Positions 8,963-18,036 of a stretch of DNA of 64,000 nucleotides are shown one piece after another. Positions within the stretch are counted from its first letter, which is position 1; every line of letters begins with the position of its first letter. This stretch comes from Larkinella terrae (GTDB lineage Bacteria > Bacteroidota > Bacteroidia > Cytophagales > Spirosomataceae): NCBI RefSeq assembly GCF_009668025.1, contig NZ_WJXZ01000014.1, positions 764,448 through 828,447 on the forward strand, read 5' to 3'. The translations under genes were made by a program, and so were the position numbers. The notes beneath the pieces are model-generated. The model did no database searches, was not told the DNA's origin, and saw nothing but the letters and a program-made list of their open reading frames with translations.

Positions 8963-11900
8963 GTGTTCAAGCCCATCCTTTTGATCGCCCTGCTTTCTTT
9001 GTCCCTCGCTCTGATGCGGGTGGGGGAGGTGCGTGCGCAGGGGAATAAAGCGGAGAAGCCCAAACCGGTGGCGCTGGGCACTAATGGCCGATTGATTTAC
9101 ACGGCAGATGAACAGGGAAACCGCATTCCTGATTTTTCGTATTGTGGATATCAGGCTGGTAACCAGCCTATTCCGGCTGTCGAGATTAAGGTTGTTGTGC
9201 CTTTTCGGAAAGGCGATGCGACCCGGCGCATTCAGTCGGCAATTGACTATGTCGCTAAGTTGCCGCTGAATCAGGACGGTTTTCGGGGAGCAGTTTTGCT
9301 GGAAAAAGGGATTTTTGAAGTTGCGGGAAGTTTGAAAATACGGGCGTCGGGCGTGGTTTTGCGCGGCAGCGGCATGAACGGAACAGCGATTTTGGGCACC
9401 GGTTTCAGCCGCGAAAACCTGATTACAATATCGGGACAAAACGACCGCCGTGTGGAGTCCGCCGTGCCGATCGCCGATTCCTACGTCCCGGTCAACGCGC
9501 AGAAAATCCGGGTGGCTAAACCGGCGGTTTTCAACGTCGGCGATTTCGTCCAGATTCGTCGGCCTTCCACCAAAGAATGGATTCAGAAGCTGGGAACGGA
9601 TCATTTCGGCGGGGGAATTACGTCGCTGGGCTGGAAACCGGGTCAGCGCGATCTGTCCTGGGACCGCCAGATTACGGCTGTAAATGGTCCGGAATTGACC
9701 CTCGATGCTCCCTTGACCATGGCCCTGGATTCGGTTTACGGGGGCGGTGCGGTTTCCCGGTATGGGTGGTCGGGGCGAATTGCGCAGTCGGGCGTCGAAA
9801 ATCTGCGGCTGGAATCAGCCTATAACAAAGCTAATCCGAAAGACGAAGATCATCGCTGGGTGGCGATTGGGCTCGAAAACGTACAGGATGCCTGGGTACG
9901 GCAGGTGGTTTTTCGCCATTTTGCCGGTTCTGCCGTGATCGTTCAGGAAACCGCCAAGCGGGTCACGATTGAAGATTGCCAGTCGCTGGAACCGGTTTCG
10001 GAAATCGGGGGAGAACGGCGAAATACGTTCCTGATTCGGGGGCAACAGGTTCTCTGTCAGCGACTTTACGCCGAATACGGTTTTCATGATTTTGCGACCG
10101 GTTTTTGCAGCGCCGGACCGAACGCGTTTGTGCAGTGCGAATCGCACCTGCCGTTTGGCTTCAGTGGCGGAATCGATAGCTGGGCGTCGGGCGTGTTGTT
10201 CGATGTCGTCAACAGCGATGGAAATGCCCTGCGGTTTTCCAATCTGGGCCAGGACGGCCAGGGCGCGGGCTGGAATGCCGCCAACAGCGTTTTCTGGCAG
10301 TGCACGGCCGCCCGCGTCGATTGTTATCAGCCGCCGACGGCTCAAAACTGGGCGTTTGGTACCTGGGCGCAGTTTGCCGGGGACGGTTTTTGGGATATGT
10401 CGAACGAGCATATTCAACCCCGCAGCCTGTATTACGCTCAACTGAAAGACCGTCTGGGGGATGCCATTGCCAACCGGACGATCCTGCTGCCGGTCGAATC
10501 CGAAGCCTCAAGCAGCCCGAAGGTCGAGGTGGCTGCCGCGTTGACGAAACAGGCTGCTCAGCCCGCGCCAACATTGTACGATTTTATCACGAAAGCCGGA
10601 ACGCGTCAACCCATTCCAACGGCTTCCCGGGCGCAGTCGATCGATGCGATTGGTTTGTCGAAAGAACCGGTTTTGGCGAAGGCCGAACCCATGCAGATTC
10701 AGCACGGAAAGCTGGTTCACGGCAGTGCGTTGCTGACCGGTCGGCGGATGGAAGTGCCCTGGTGGAACGGCAGCGCACGGCCCTACGGACTGGCGAATGC
10801 CAAACCGCACATTACACGCTTTGTGCCGGGGCAGACCGGTCGCGGGTTGACCGATGACCTGAACGCGATGACCGATTCGATGAAAACCGATCACGCCGTT
10901 GCCATCGATCACAACTATGGGTTGTGGTACGACCGTCGGCGCGACGATCACGAGCGCATCCGGCGGATGGACGGCGAAGTCTGGCCCCCATTCTACGAAC
11001 TGCCCTTTGCCCGCAGCGGCAAGGAAACCGCCTGGGACGGTCTGAGCAAGTACGACCTGACGACGTACAATCATTGGTACTGGAACCGATTGAAGCAGTT
11101 TGCCGACCTCGCCGACCAGAAATCGCTGGTGCTGATTCACGAAAATTATTTTCAGCACAACATCATTGAAGCCGGGGCGCATTACGCCGATTTCCCCTGG
11201 CGACCCGCCAATAACCTGAACAACACCGGTTTCCCGGAGCCGGTCCCGTACGCGGGTGACAAGCGGATTTTTATGGCCGAACAATTTTACGACGTTTCGC
11301 ACCCGGTTCGTCGGGCCTTGCACCGGGCGTACATCCGGAAATGCCTGGACAATTTTGCGATGAATTCGAGTGTAATTCAGCTCATTGGCGCGGAGTTTAC
11401 GGGGCCGCTGCCTTTCGTTCAGTTCTGGATCGACACCATCAGCGAGTGGGAAAAGGAAACCGGGAAGAAAGTGGTGGTGGGCCTGAGCACAACCAAAGAT
11501 GTGCAGGATGCGATTCTGGCGGATGCGAAACGAACGTCGGTGATCGATCTGGTTGATATTCGGTACTGGCATTACCAGGCCAATGGTACGGTTTACGCGC
11601 CCGCCGGGGGGCAAAATCTGGCGCCCCGCCAGCACGCCCGCTTGCTGACGCCGAAGAAAAGCTCGTTTGGGCAGGTGTACCGGGCTGTTTCAGAATACCG
11701 CCGGAAATTCCCGGAGAAAGCCGTTACCTACGCAGCTGACGGGTCCGACGCGCTGGGTTGGGCGGTTTTGCTGGCGGGCGGCTCACTGCCCAACATTCCG
11801 CCCGTAAGCGACCCGCAGTTGCTGGCCGATGCCGCCCACATGAAACCGCTCGATTTGCCTCAAACCCCGGAAAATCACTGGGCAATGGGTGACGAAAAAA

Positions 11901-12109
11901 CCGGCTACCTTCTCTATTCCGAATCGACAAATGCTGTTTCGCTGGATTTGACCAAGGTGACGGGCTTATTTTCAGTTAGTTACGTGAATCCAAAAACCGG
12001 TCAGGTTGCCAAATCGAAAGAAACGTTGAAAGGCGGCAGCGTAGTCAGTCTGAAAAATCCGACCGAAGGTGCGGGCATAATCTGGGTTAAACGAAGCAAG
12101 GGATTATGA
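8963..12109 (+). CDS. Secreted beta-helix protein with C-terminal glycosidase-like barrel (DUF6298-like)
   Basis: A 1048-residue exported protein. The start is GTG 8963, which gives a good signal peptide ending near VRAQG. Residues about 70-470 look like a right-handed beta-helix of the pectate lyase superfamily (DFSYCGYQAGNQPIP, then repeated strand ladders). A Pro/Ala-rich linker (about 490-590) joins it to a second domain (about 600-1000) with features of a TIM-barrel glycosidase: IDHNYGLWYDRRRDDHER, LVLIHENYFQHN, IGAEFTGPLPF. I believe this matches the DUF6298 arrangement of Bacteroidota pectin loci, from memory. Its stop overlaps the next start (ATGA), so translation is coupled. Substrate unknown. 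Confidence 0.65.
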   Translation: MFKPILLIALLSLSLALMRVGEVRAQGNKAEKPKPVALGTNGRLIYTADEQGNRIPDFSYCGYQAGNQPIPAVEIKVVVPFRKGDATRRIQSAIDYVAKLPLNQDGFRGAVLLEKGIFEVAGSLKIRASGVVLRGSGMNGTAILGTGFSRENLITISGQNDRRVESAVPIADSYVPVNAQKIRVAKPAVFNVGDFVQIRRPSTKEWIQKLGTDHFGGGITSLGWKPGQRDLSWDRQITAVNGPELTLDAPLTMALDSVYGGGAVSRYGWSGRIAQSGVENLRLESAYNKANPKDEDHRWVAIGLENVQDAWVRQVVFRHFAGSAVIVQETAKRVTIEDCQSLEPVSEIGGERRNTFLIRGQQVLCQRLYAEYGFHDFATGFCSAGPNAFVQCESHLPFGFSGGIDSWASGVLFDVVNSDGNALRFSNLGQDGQGAGWNAANSVFWQCTAARVDCYQPPTAQNWAFGTWAQFAGDGFWDMSNEHIQPRSLYYAQLKDRLGDAIANRTILLPVESEASSSPKVEVAAALTKQAAQPAPTLYDFITKAGTRQPIPTASRAQSIDAIGLSKEPVLAKAEPMQIQHGKLVHGSALLTGRRMEVPWWNGSARPYGLANAKPHITRFVPGQTGRGLTDDLNAMTDSMKTDHAVAIDHNYGLWYDRRRDDHERIRRMDGEVWPPFYELPFARSGKETAWDGLSKYDLTTYNHWYWNRLKQFADLADQKSLVLIHENYFQHNIIEAGAHYADFPWRPANNLNNTGFPEPVPYAGDKRIFMAEQFYDVSHPVRRALHRAYIRKCLDNFAMNSSVIQLIGAEFTGPLPFVQFWIDTISEWEKETGKKVVVGLSTTKDVQDAILADAKRTSVIDLVDIRYWHYQANGTVYAPAGGQNLAPRQHARLLTPKKSSFGQVYRAVSEYRRKFPEKAVTYAADGSDALGWAVLLAGGSLPNIPPVSDPQLLADAAHMKPLDLPQTPENHWAMGDEKTGYLLYSESTNAVSLDLTKVTGLFSVSYVNPKTGQVAKSKETLKGGSVVSLKNPTEGAGIIWVKRSKGL

Positions 12110-14016
12110 ACAGGAAGCGATTTGCCCCCAACCCCCTAAAGGGGGCTTTTAGAAAACTGATTAGGAAAGCCCCCTTTAGGGGGTTGGGGGCATTTTTATT
12201 CCTGTTCATTACCCACGCTCAGGCGCAGGATACTGTGCGCTTTGTCGGACAAACGCTTGCCAACGTCGATTACCACCACGGGCAATTGAGTCCGGTCGTG
12301 GGTGTGCACAATATCCAGGTTTTTCGGGCCAACCGCGAGCATCCGGAACTGGCCGGAGGCACCAACTGGACGTACAACCACGCGCCGATGCTGACGTACT
12401 GGAACAATTCGTTTTACCTGCAATACCTCAGCAATCCGGTGGGTGAGCACGTGCCGCCGGGCCAGACACTGCTGCTGACGTCCAAAGACGGGTACAACTG
12501 GTCGAAACCGGCGATTCTGTTTCCGCCATACAAACTGCCGGACGGCTGGAAAAAAACCGGTCGGCCCGAGGTCGCGAAGGATTTGTACGCCGTGATGCAC
12601 CAGCGGATGGGCTTTTTTGTCGCGAAAAACAAGCGGCTTTTGACGCTGGCTTTTTACGGAATCGTGATGGGTCCGAAAGACGACCCGAACGACGGTAATG
12701 GTGTTGGCCGCGTGGTTCGGGAAATTTACCCGGATGGCAAGTGGGGACCGATTTACTTTATCCGGCACAACGCTTCCTGGGATAAGTCGAAATCGACCTA
12801 TCCGTTCTACACCAGTTCCAAAGACAAGGGGTTTGTGGAAGCCTGCGCGGAGTTGTTGGGCAACACCTTGATGATGCAGCAATGGATTGAAGAAGCCGAC
12901 CGCAACGACCCGCTGATTTCGCTCAAAAAAGATGTTAAAGCCTTCAGTTATTACCATTTGCCAGACAAGCGGGTCGTAGGATTATGGAAACACGCCTTGA
13001 CCACCATCAGCAAAGATGAAGGGAAAACCTGGCTCTATAACCCGCTGCGGGCACCCGGTTTTGTGAACAGCAACGCCAAAATCTGGGGTCAGAAAACCGC
13101 CGATGGAAATTACGCGACGGTGTATAATCCCTCGGAGTTCCGCTGGCCGCTGGCGATTTCGACCAGCAAAGACGGGTTGAATTACACCAATCTGCTGTTA
13201 ATCAACGGCGAAATTACGTCGATGCGCTACGGCGGGGCCTATAAATCCTACGGGCCGCAGTACGTTCGTGGGATCGAAGAAGGCAACGGAACGCCCCCCG
13301 GCACCGACCTCTGGGTGACGTACAGCATGAACAAGGAAGATATCTGGGTAGCGAAAATTCCGGTGCCGGTTACCGAAACCGTTACGACGCACCCGAACGA
13401 AACCTTTGCGCAATTGCCGGCGGGTGACGAATTGAAATACTGGAATCTGTACAGTCCGCTGTTTGCCACGGCAAAAATGGAAACGGTTTTGGGCGCGAAA
13501 GCGCTGGTTTTGCGGGATAAAGATCCGTTCGATTATGCCAAAGCCGAGCGCGTCATTCCCGATTCGAAGAAACTGGTGGTTGAATTCTCGATCGTTCCTC
13601 AACCGGTCGCTAAAGGCGGTTTGCAGATTGAATTTCAGGATGCGAAAGGCACGGCGGCCGTCCGGCTGATGTTCGATGCGGACGGGATTTTTAAAGCCAA
13701 AGTGGGCTATCGCGATTCGGAAATTCAGAAATACGAGTCCGGAAAACCGTACGAAATCCGGGTGGAGCTGGACCGCGACAAGCGGATGTTTACGGTGTTT
13801 GTCAACGGTCAATCGAAAGGAAACCGCCTGTTTTTTGCGCCGGTGGCATCGTTTCGGCGGGTGACGTTCCGTACCGGCGGGGTGCGTAGGTTCCCCGATG
13901 CCGATACGCCGACCGACCAGAGTTACGATTTGCCCAAAGCCGGTGAGCTGGATGCGGAGTCAGTTTTTGTGATTAAATCCTTTAAAACGAGTGCCTTGCA
14001 AAACCGGGTGGAGTAG
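12106..14016 (+). CDS. Secreted sialidase-like beta-propeller protein with C-terminal sandwich domain
   Basis: A 636-residue protein. The first 40 residues are a signal peptide (GAFLFLFITHAQAQ) whose middle is encoded by a palindromic repeat. Residues about 45-440 show propeller blades with Asp-box-like motifs (LLTSKDGYNWSKP, TTISKDEGKTW, ISTSKDGLNYTN), as in the sialidase superfamily. Residues about 450-630 look like a LamG/concanavalin-type sandwich (VVEFSIVPQPVAKGGLQIEF, IRVELDRDKRMFTVFVNGQ). The true substrate may be a keto-deoxy sugar or glucuronate linkage rather than sialic acid; this is inference from its pectin and acid-sugar context. Its start overlaps the upstream stop. Confidence 0.7.
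   Translation: MNRKRFAPNPLKGAFRKLIRKAPFRGLGAFLFLFITHAQAQDTVRFVGQTLANVDYHHGQLSPVVGVHNIQVFRANREHPELAGGTNWTYNHAPMLTYWNNSFYLQYLSNPVGEHVPPGQTLLLTSKDGYNWSKPAILFPPYKLPDGWKKTGRPEVAKDLYAVMHQRMGFFVAKNKRLLTLAFYGIVMGPKDDPNDGNGVGRVVREIYPDGKWGPIYFIRHNASWDKSKSTYPFYTSSKDKGFVEACAELLGNTLMMQQWIEEADRNDPLISLKKDVKAFSYYHLPDKRVVGLWKHALTTISKDEGKTWLYNPLRAPGFVNSNAKIWGQKTADGNYATVYNPSEFRWPLAISTSKDGLNYTNLLLINGEITSMRYGGAYKSYGPQYVRGIEEGNGTPPGTDLWVTYSMNKEDIWVAKIPVPVTETVTTHPNETFAQLPAGDELKYWNLYSPLFATAKMETVLGAKALVLRDKDPFDYAKAERVIPDSKKLVVEFSIVPQPVAKGGLQIEFQDAKGTAAVRLMFDADGIFKAKVGYRDSEIQKYESGKPYEIRVELDRDKRMFTVFVNGQSKGNRLFFAPVASFRRVTFRTGGVRRFPDADTPTDQSYDLPKAGELDAESVFVIKSFKTSALQNRVE
12123..12192. repeat. Palindromic repeat, family A (copy 2), inside a signal-peptide coding sequence
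   Basis: Perfect 27-bp arms (12123-12149 and 12166-12192) around a 16-bp loop. The repeat lies wholly within codons of the propeller gene and encodes the stretch between MNRK and the hydrophobic core of its signal peptide. Confidence 0.9.
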
Positions 14017-14043
14017 TCGGGCCGAATTAACCCCACGCAGAAC

Positions 14044-14748
14044 ATGAAAAAGACACTAACATACGGTTTTCTGGCCGTCACGTTGGCGATGACAAAACCG
14101 GTTTTCAGTCAGGAACAACCGAAACCGCTTGCTTCGGCGGTGGAAACGAAGGCGAAAGCCGACGACGAGCAGGAAAAGAAAGCAACTGAATGGATTGCCT
14201 CCCTGAATCTGGGCGATGCCGGAAAGGAAAAACGACTGACGGAGGTGGTCGCAACGCATTTGAAGGCGGTTCGCGACTGGCACAACGAACATCCCGCCAG
14301 CACCGTTCCGGCGGGCATCAACCCGGTAACCGGCAAACCGCTGACCGAACTCGACCGGCAGCTCATCGCGGATTCGGCCATGCCCGAAACCGTGCATCAG
14401 GCGCTGATGAGCGGGTTGCAGCGGGATTTGGTTAAAAAACAGGTCGACGCCATTCTCGATAAATACACGATTGGAAAGGTGGCGTTTACGATGAATGGCT
14501 ACCGCGCCATTGTGCCGAACATCACCGAAAAAGAAGAGGCCACACTTCTCAGTTTTATGGAACAGGCCCGCGAACAGGCCGTTGATTACAAAAGCATGAA
14601 AGAAATCTCGGCCATTTTCGAGATCTACAAAACCAAATCCGAGCAGTATCTGAACGCCAACGGGCGGAACTGGCGGGAGATGTACGCCAATTACACGGCG
14701 GTTCTCAAGGCCAAAAAAGCCGCTGAGAAAAAAGAAGCAACCAATTAA
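14044..14748 (+). CDS. DUF3826 domain secreted protein
   Basis: A 234-residue protein with signal peptide (AMTKPVFSQE) and a largely helical, charged body. The segment KVAFTMNGYRAIVPNITEKEEATL...EQAREQA is the DUF3826 signature, also present in the paralogue at 47572 as ITYKGYQAMLPDLTDEQKK. DUF3826 proteins occur repeatedly in Bacteroidota pectin and rhamnogalacturonan loci, but no activity is known to me. It lies 27 bp after the propeller gene and 50 bp before the next start, within one transcription unit. Probably periplasmic. Confidence 0.85.
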   Translation: MKKTLTYGFLAVTLAMTKPVFSQEQPKPLASAVETKAKADDEQEKKATEWIASLNLGDAGKEKRLTEVVATHLKAVRDWHNEHPASTVPAGINPVTGKPLTELDRQLIADSAMPETVHQALMSGLQRDLVKKQVDAILDKYTIGKVAFTMNGYRAIVPNITEKEEATLLSFMEQAREQAVDYKSMKEISAIFEIYKTKSEQYLNANGRNWREMYANYTAVLKAKKAAEKKEATN

Positions 14749-14798
14749 TTTCTCTGTCTACCCGCTTTCAGCTTGTGTGTCGCGGAAGCTTTTTATCT

Positions 14799-15932
14799 AT
14801 GATGAGAAAGAAACACTTTATTCTTCTGCTGATCAATTTGCTGTTGGTCAGCCCGGCATTTGCCCAGCTAGCGAAGTGGCAGTCGGGGCTGGTGATCGAC
14901 GAATTCGTGGTCTCCAATCCGCCTTTCCCGGAAAGTCATGCGGCTACGATTGTAGAAACGCCGACCGGTTTGGTGTCGGCCTGGTTCGGCGGGACCAAAG
15001 AGCGAAACCCGGACGTGTGCATCTGGGTGAGTCGGCAGGAGAACGGAAAATGGTCGGCTCCGCAGAATGTCGCCAACGGGATTGTCAGCGAAACGCTGCG
15101 GTATGCCACCTGGAACCCGGTTTTATACCAGATTCCGAAGGGCGATTTGCTGCTGTTTTACAAAGTTGGCCCAAGTCCGGCAAAGTGGCAGGGCTGGCTG
15201 AAGCGGTCGTCCGACGGTGGGCGCACCTGGTCGGCGGCTCAGTCGTTGCCCGAAGGCTACATTGGGCCGGTGAAGAACAAACCGGTTTTGCTCGCCAACG
15301 GCAACCTGTTCTGCCCGTCGAGCACGGAAGGCGACGGCTGGAAACTGCACTTTGAAGTGACGTCGGATTTTGGCAAAACCTGGCGGAAAGTGGGGCCGAT
15401 CAGCGACGGCAAAGGGCTGAATGCCATTCAGCCCAGCATTTTGTCGTACGGAAACGGAAAACTCCAGATTCTGGCCCGGAGTAAAAACCGCGCCCTGATC
15501 GAATCCTGGTCGACCGATAACGGCGAAACCTGGTCGCCCCTGGCGAAAACCGCCCTGCCCAACAATAACTCGGGCACCGACGCCGTGACGCTAAAAGACG
15601 GTCGGCAGGTGCTGGTTTATAACCACGTGTTGCCGCCCGGCGAGCTGGCGAAAGGGCCGCGGACGCCGTTGAATCTGGCGGTTTCGAAGGATGGCAAAAG
15701 CTGGTCGGCCGCGGTCATTCTGGAAGATTCTCCCATCAGCCAGTATTCGTACCCGTCGGTGATTCAGACGAGCGACGGACTGATTCACGTGATTTACACC
15801 TGGCGTCGGCAGAAAATCAAACACGCAGTGATTGATCCGGCCAAATGGAAGCTGAAACCCATCGAAAACGGCGTCTGGCCTGCGCTGGAAGGGTACGAAG
15901 CGCCCGTGGCGAAGGAAGGTGCGAAAGAGTAG
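14799..15932 (+). CDS. Secreted sialidase-family (BNR/Asp-box) protein
   Basis: About 377 residues from ATG 14799 (ATG 14802 also possible), giving the signal peptide HFILLLINLLLVSPAFAQ. It has the compact single-domain sialidase fold: SHAATIVETPTGLVSAWFGG near the N-terminus and Asp boxes (KRSSDGGRTWSAA, VTSDFGKTWRKV, STDNGETWSPL, AVSKDGKSWSAA). YSYPSVIQTSDGLIHVIYTWRR closes the propeller. Such proteins are annotated as exo-alpha-sialidases, but in non-mucosal Bacteroidota they often accompany DHDPS/NAL aldolases in acid-sugar clusters, as here. The next gene starts 13 bp downstream. Confidence 0.8.
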   Translation: MMRKKHFILLLINLLLVSPAFAQLAKWQSGLVIDEFVVSNPPFPESHAATIVETPTGLVSAWFGGTKERNPDVCIWVSRQENGKWSAPQNVANGIVSETLRYATWNPVLYQIPKGDLLLFYKVGPSPAKWQGWLKRSSDGGRTWSAAQSLPEGYIGPVKNKPVLLANGNLFCPSSTEGDGWKLHFEVTSDFGKTWRKVGPISDGKGLNAIQPSILSYGNGKLQILARSKNRALIESWSTDNGETWSPLAKTALPNNNSGTDAVTLKDGRQVLVYNHVLPPGELAKGPRTPLNLAVSKDGKSWSAAVILEDSPISQYSYPSVIQTSDGLIHVIYTWRRQKIKHAVIDPAKWKLKPIENGVWPALEGYEAPVAKEGAKE

Positions 15933-15945
15933 GAACAACGAGAGA

Positions 15946-17094
15946 ATGATACAGGAGTTAACGATACATTTCCCCGGAAAACTGGTTTTTGGCAAAGGTT
16001 CGCTGAGCAATCTGGCTGCGGAAGTGCAGCAAGGATCGCCCGAAAACGTGTTGCTGGTGACGATTGAACCGTTGCTGGATTCGTTGCAAAATCTGATCGA
16101 AGTACTGGAAACCAGTCGGATACGGGTTCAGGTTGACACGAGCATTGTACAGGAACCGTCTTTCGCGGATTTCGGGAAGTTGATGAAAACCGTCAAACCG
16201 TTCAACCCCGATGTGGTGCTGGGAATCGGTGGCGGAAGCGTGCTGGATGTCGCCAAGCTGGTGGCCGCCCAATTGGAAAATGAGCAGACTTTACCGGAAA
16301 TGGTAGGCATCGGGAATCTGAGTGGTCGACGGAAAAGACTGATCTGCGTTCCGGCGACTTCGGGGACCGGCAGCGAGGTGTCGCCCAACGCCATTCTGGT
16401 GGATGAGTCTGACAATCAGAAGAAAGGAATCATCAGCCCGTTTCTGGTGCCGGACGTCGTCTACGTCGATCCGCTGCTGACGCTCAGTGTGCCGTCGGCG
16501 ATAACGGCGGCTACCGGAATCGATGCACTGACGCATTGTCTGGAAGCGTATACGAACAAATTTGCGCATCCTTTCATCGACCTATATGCGCTGGAAGGCA
16601 TGCGGTTGATTGCCGCCAACATCGTTCAGGCGGTGCAGAACGGAGCAGATGAGGAAGCCCGGACGCAGGTGGCAATGGGAAGTTTGCTGGGCGGTTTTTG
16701 CCTGGGACCGGTGAATACCGCCGGTGTTCACGCGCTCTCGTATCCGCTGGGAAGTCAGTTTCACCTGGCCCACGGTCTTTCCAACGCGCTGTTGTTGCCC
16801 TACGTCATGGAATTTAATACCCCGGCAGCCGTGGGGCGGTATGCGCAGGTAGCGATTGCGCTGGGTTGCGGGCGCAGCAGTACGGACGACGAAACGGCTG
16901 CGAACGGTATTCAGAAAATAAAAGAACTGATTCGGGACGGCGGTATTCCGGCCCGGTTGCGCGACGTCGGTATTCCGAAGGAAGCCATTCCGCAGATGGC
17001 GGACGATGCGCTGAAAATCACCCGATTATTGAAAAATAACCCGCGCGAGATCACCCGCGCGGATGCGATTACCATCTATACAGCTGCTTATTAG
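15946..17094 (+). CDS. Iron-containing alcohol dehydrogenase
   Basis: About 382 residues from ATG 15946 (MIQELTIHFPGKLVFG). The in-frame GTG further up overlaps the previous gene and is unlikely. It has the group III Fe-ADH fold: the GIGGGSVLDVAKL nucleotide motif, CVPATSGTGSEVSP, then the metal-binding region GIDALTHCLEAY and LSYPLGSQFHLAHGLSNALLLP with its conserved histidines. It oxidises an alcohol or reduces an aldehyde with NAD(P). Placed directly upstream (2 bp gap) of an aldolase, it may supply or remove the aldolase's aldehyde substrate or product (inference). Confidence 0.9.
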   Translation: MIQELTIHFPGKLVFGKGSLSNLAAEVQQGSPENVLLVTIEPLLDSLQNLIEVLETSRIRVQVDTSIVQEPSFADFGKLMKTVKPFNPDVVLGIGGGSVLDVAKLVAAQLENEQTLPEMVGIGNLSGRRKRLICVPATSGTGSEVSPNAILVDESDNQKKGIISPFLVPDVVYVDPLLTLSVPSAITAATGIDALTHCLEAYTNKFAHPFIDLYALEGMRLIAANIVQAVQNGADEEARTQVAMGSLLGGFCLGPVNTAGVHALSYPLGSQFHLAHGLSNALLLPYVMEFNTPAAVGRYAQVAIALGCGRSSTDDETAANGIQKIKELIRDGGIPARLRDVGIPKEAIPQMADDALKITRLLKNNPREITRADAITIYTAAY

Positions 17095-17096
17095 CT

Positions 17097-18017
17097 ATGA
17101 GTATGAACAAGAAATACCGGGGTGTTGTGGTCCCGCTGGTGACGCCCCTGACGGAAGCGTTTCGACTGGATGAAGCGGCTGTGGAACGCATCGTTGCCAA
17201 CCTGCAGGCCAACGGGGCCATGCCGTTTGTGCTGGGAACAACGGGCGAAGCAACGTCCTTGCCGTTATCGGTCAAGAAGGCTTACGTGAAAAAGGCCGCG
17301 CGGCTGAAAACCGCCGATACGGTTTTGTACGCGGGGATTTCGTCCAACTGCCTGGAAGAATCAGTCGAGTTTGCGAATTACTGTTTTGATCTGGGCGTCG
17401 ATGCGGTGGCGGCTACGCTGCCCTGTTATTATACCTTGTCGGAAAGCCAGATGAAGCGGTATTTTGAGCAATTGGCCGACCGGTTGAATGGCCCGCTGAT
17501 CATGTATAACATCCTGGCAACCACGCGGATGTCGATTCCGGTTGCGGTGATCGACGACCTGAGCTATCACCCGGCCATTGTCGGCATCAAAGACTCCGAG
17601 CGGAACGCCGACCGGCTGACCGAATCCCTGAATCTGTGGGCCAACCGCCCCGATTTCAGCCATTTCATGGGCTGGGCGGCCCGCTCGGCGGATGCGTTGC
17701 TGGCCGGAAGCGACGGACTGGTGCCCAGCACGGGCAACCTGATTCCGGTCATTTACCGTGACATGCTGAAAGCCGTTGAAGAGGGTGACTCGGAAAAAGC
17801 GTTCTACCACCAGAACCAGTCGGATGTGTTCGGCCACCTCTACCAGTCGGGGCGCACGCTGGGCGAATCGCTGTGGGCGCTGAAAGTGCTGATGCAGGAA
17901 TACGGTTTTTGCGGCACGACCGTGATGCCTCCCTTGCAGGCCCTTTCCAAATCCGAAGAAACCCAGTTAAAAACCGCCCTGGCCGAAGTGCTGGTGAAGG
18001 AGGAGATACAGTTTTGA
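17097..18017 (+). CDS. Dihydrodipicolinate synthase / N-acetylneuraminate lyase family aldolase
   Basis: 306 residues, normal for this class I (Schiff-base) aldolase family. The Schiff-base lysine lies in AIVGIKDS and the active-site tyrosine in LIMYNILATTR; the N-terminal GVVVPLVTPLTEAFRLDE and GTTGEATSLP loops are canonical. It probably cleaves a 2-keto-3-deoxy acid to pyruvate and an aldehyde. It is not the lysine-biosynthesis DapA, judging by its position among acid-sugar genes and departures from the DapA motif. Cytoplasmic. The 2-bp gap upstream and 19-bp gap downstream show operon membership. Confidence 0.88.
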   Translation: MSMNKKYRGVVVPLVTPLTEAFRLDEAAVERIVANLQANGAMPFVLGTTGEATSLPLSVKKAYVKKAARLKTADTVLYAGISSNCLEESVEFANYCFDLGVDAVAATLPCYYTLSESQMKRYFEQLADRLNGPLIMYNILATTRMSIPVAVIDDLSYHPAIVGIKDSERNADRLTESLNLWANRPDFSHFMGWAARSADALLAGSDGLVPSTGNLIPVIYRDMLKAVEEGDSEKAFYHQNQSDVFGHLYQSGRTLGESLWALKVLMQEYGFCGTTVMPPLQALSKSEETQLKTALAEVLVKEEIQF

Positions 18018-18036
18018 AAACCGTAAACTTCTAATT

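Noticed and set aside
17097-18017. Lysine-biosynthesis dapA
   Set aside because: Its position between Fe-ADH, PdxA2 and DUF1537 kinase with 2-19 bp gaps points to a catabolic aldolase of the DHDPS/NAL family.
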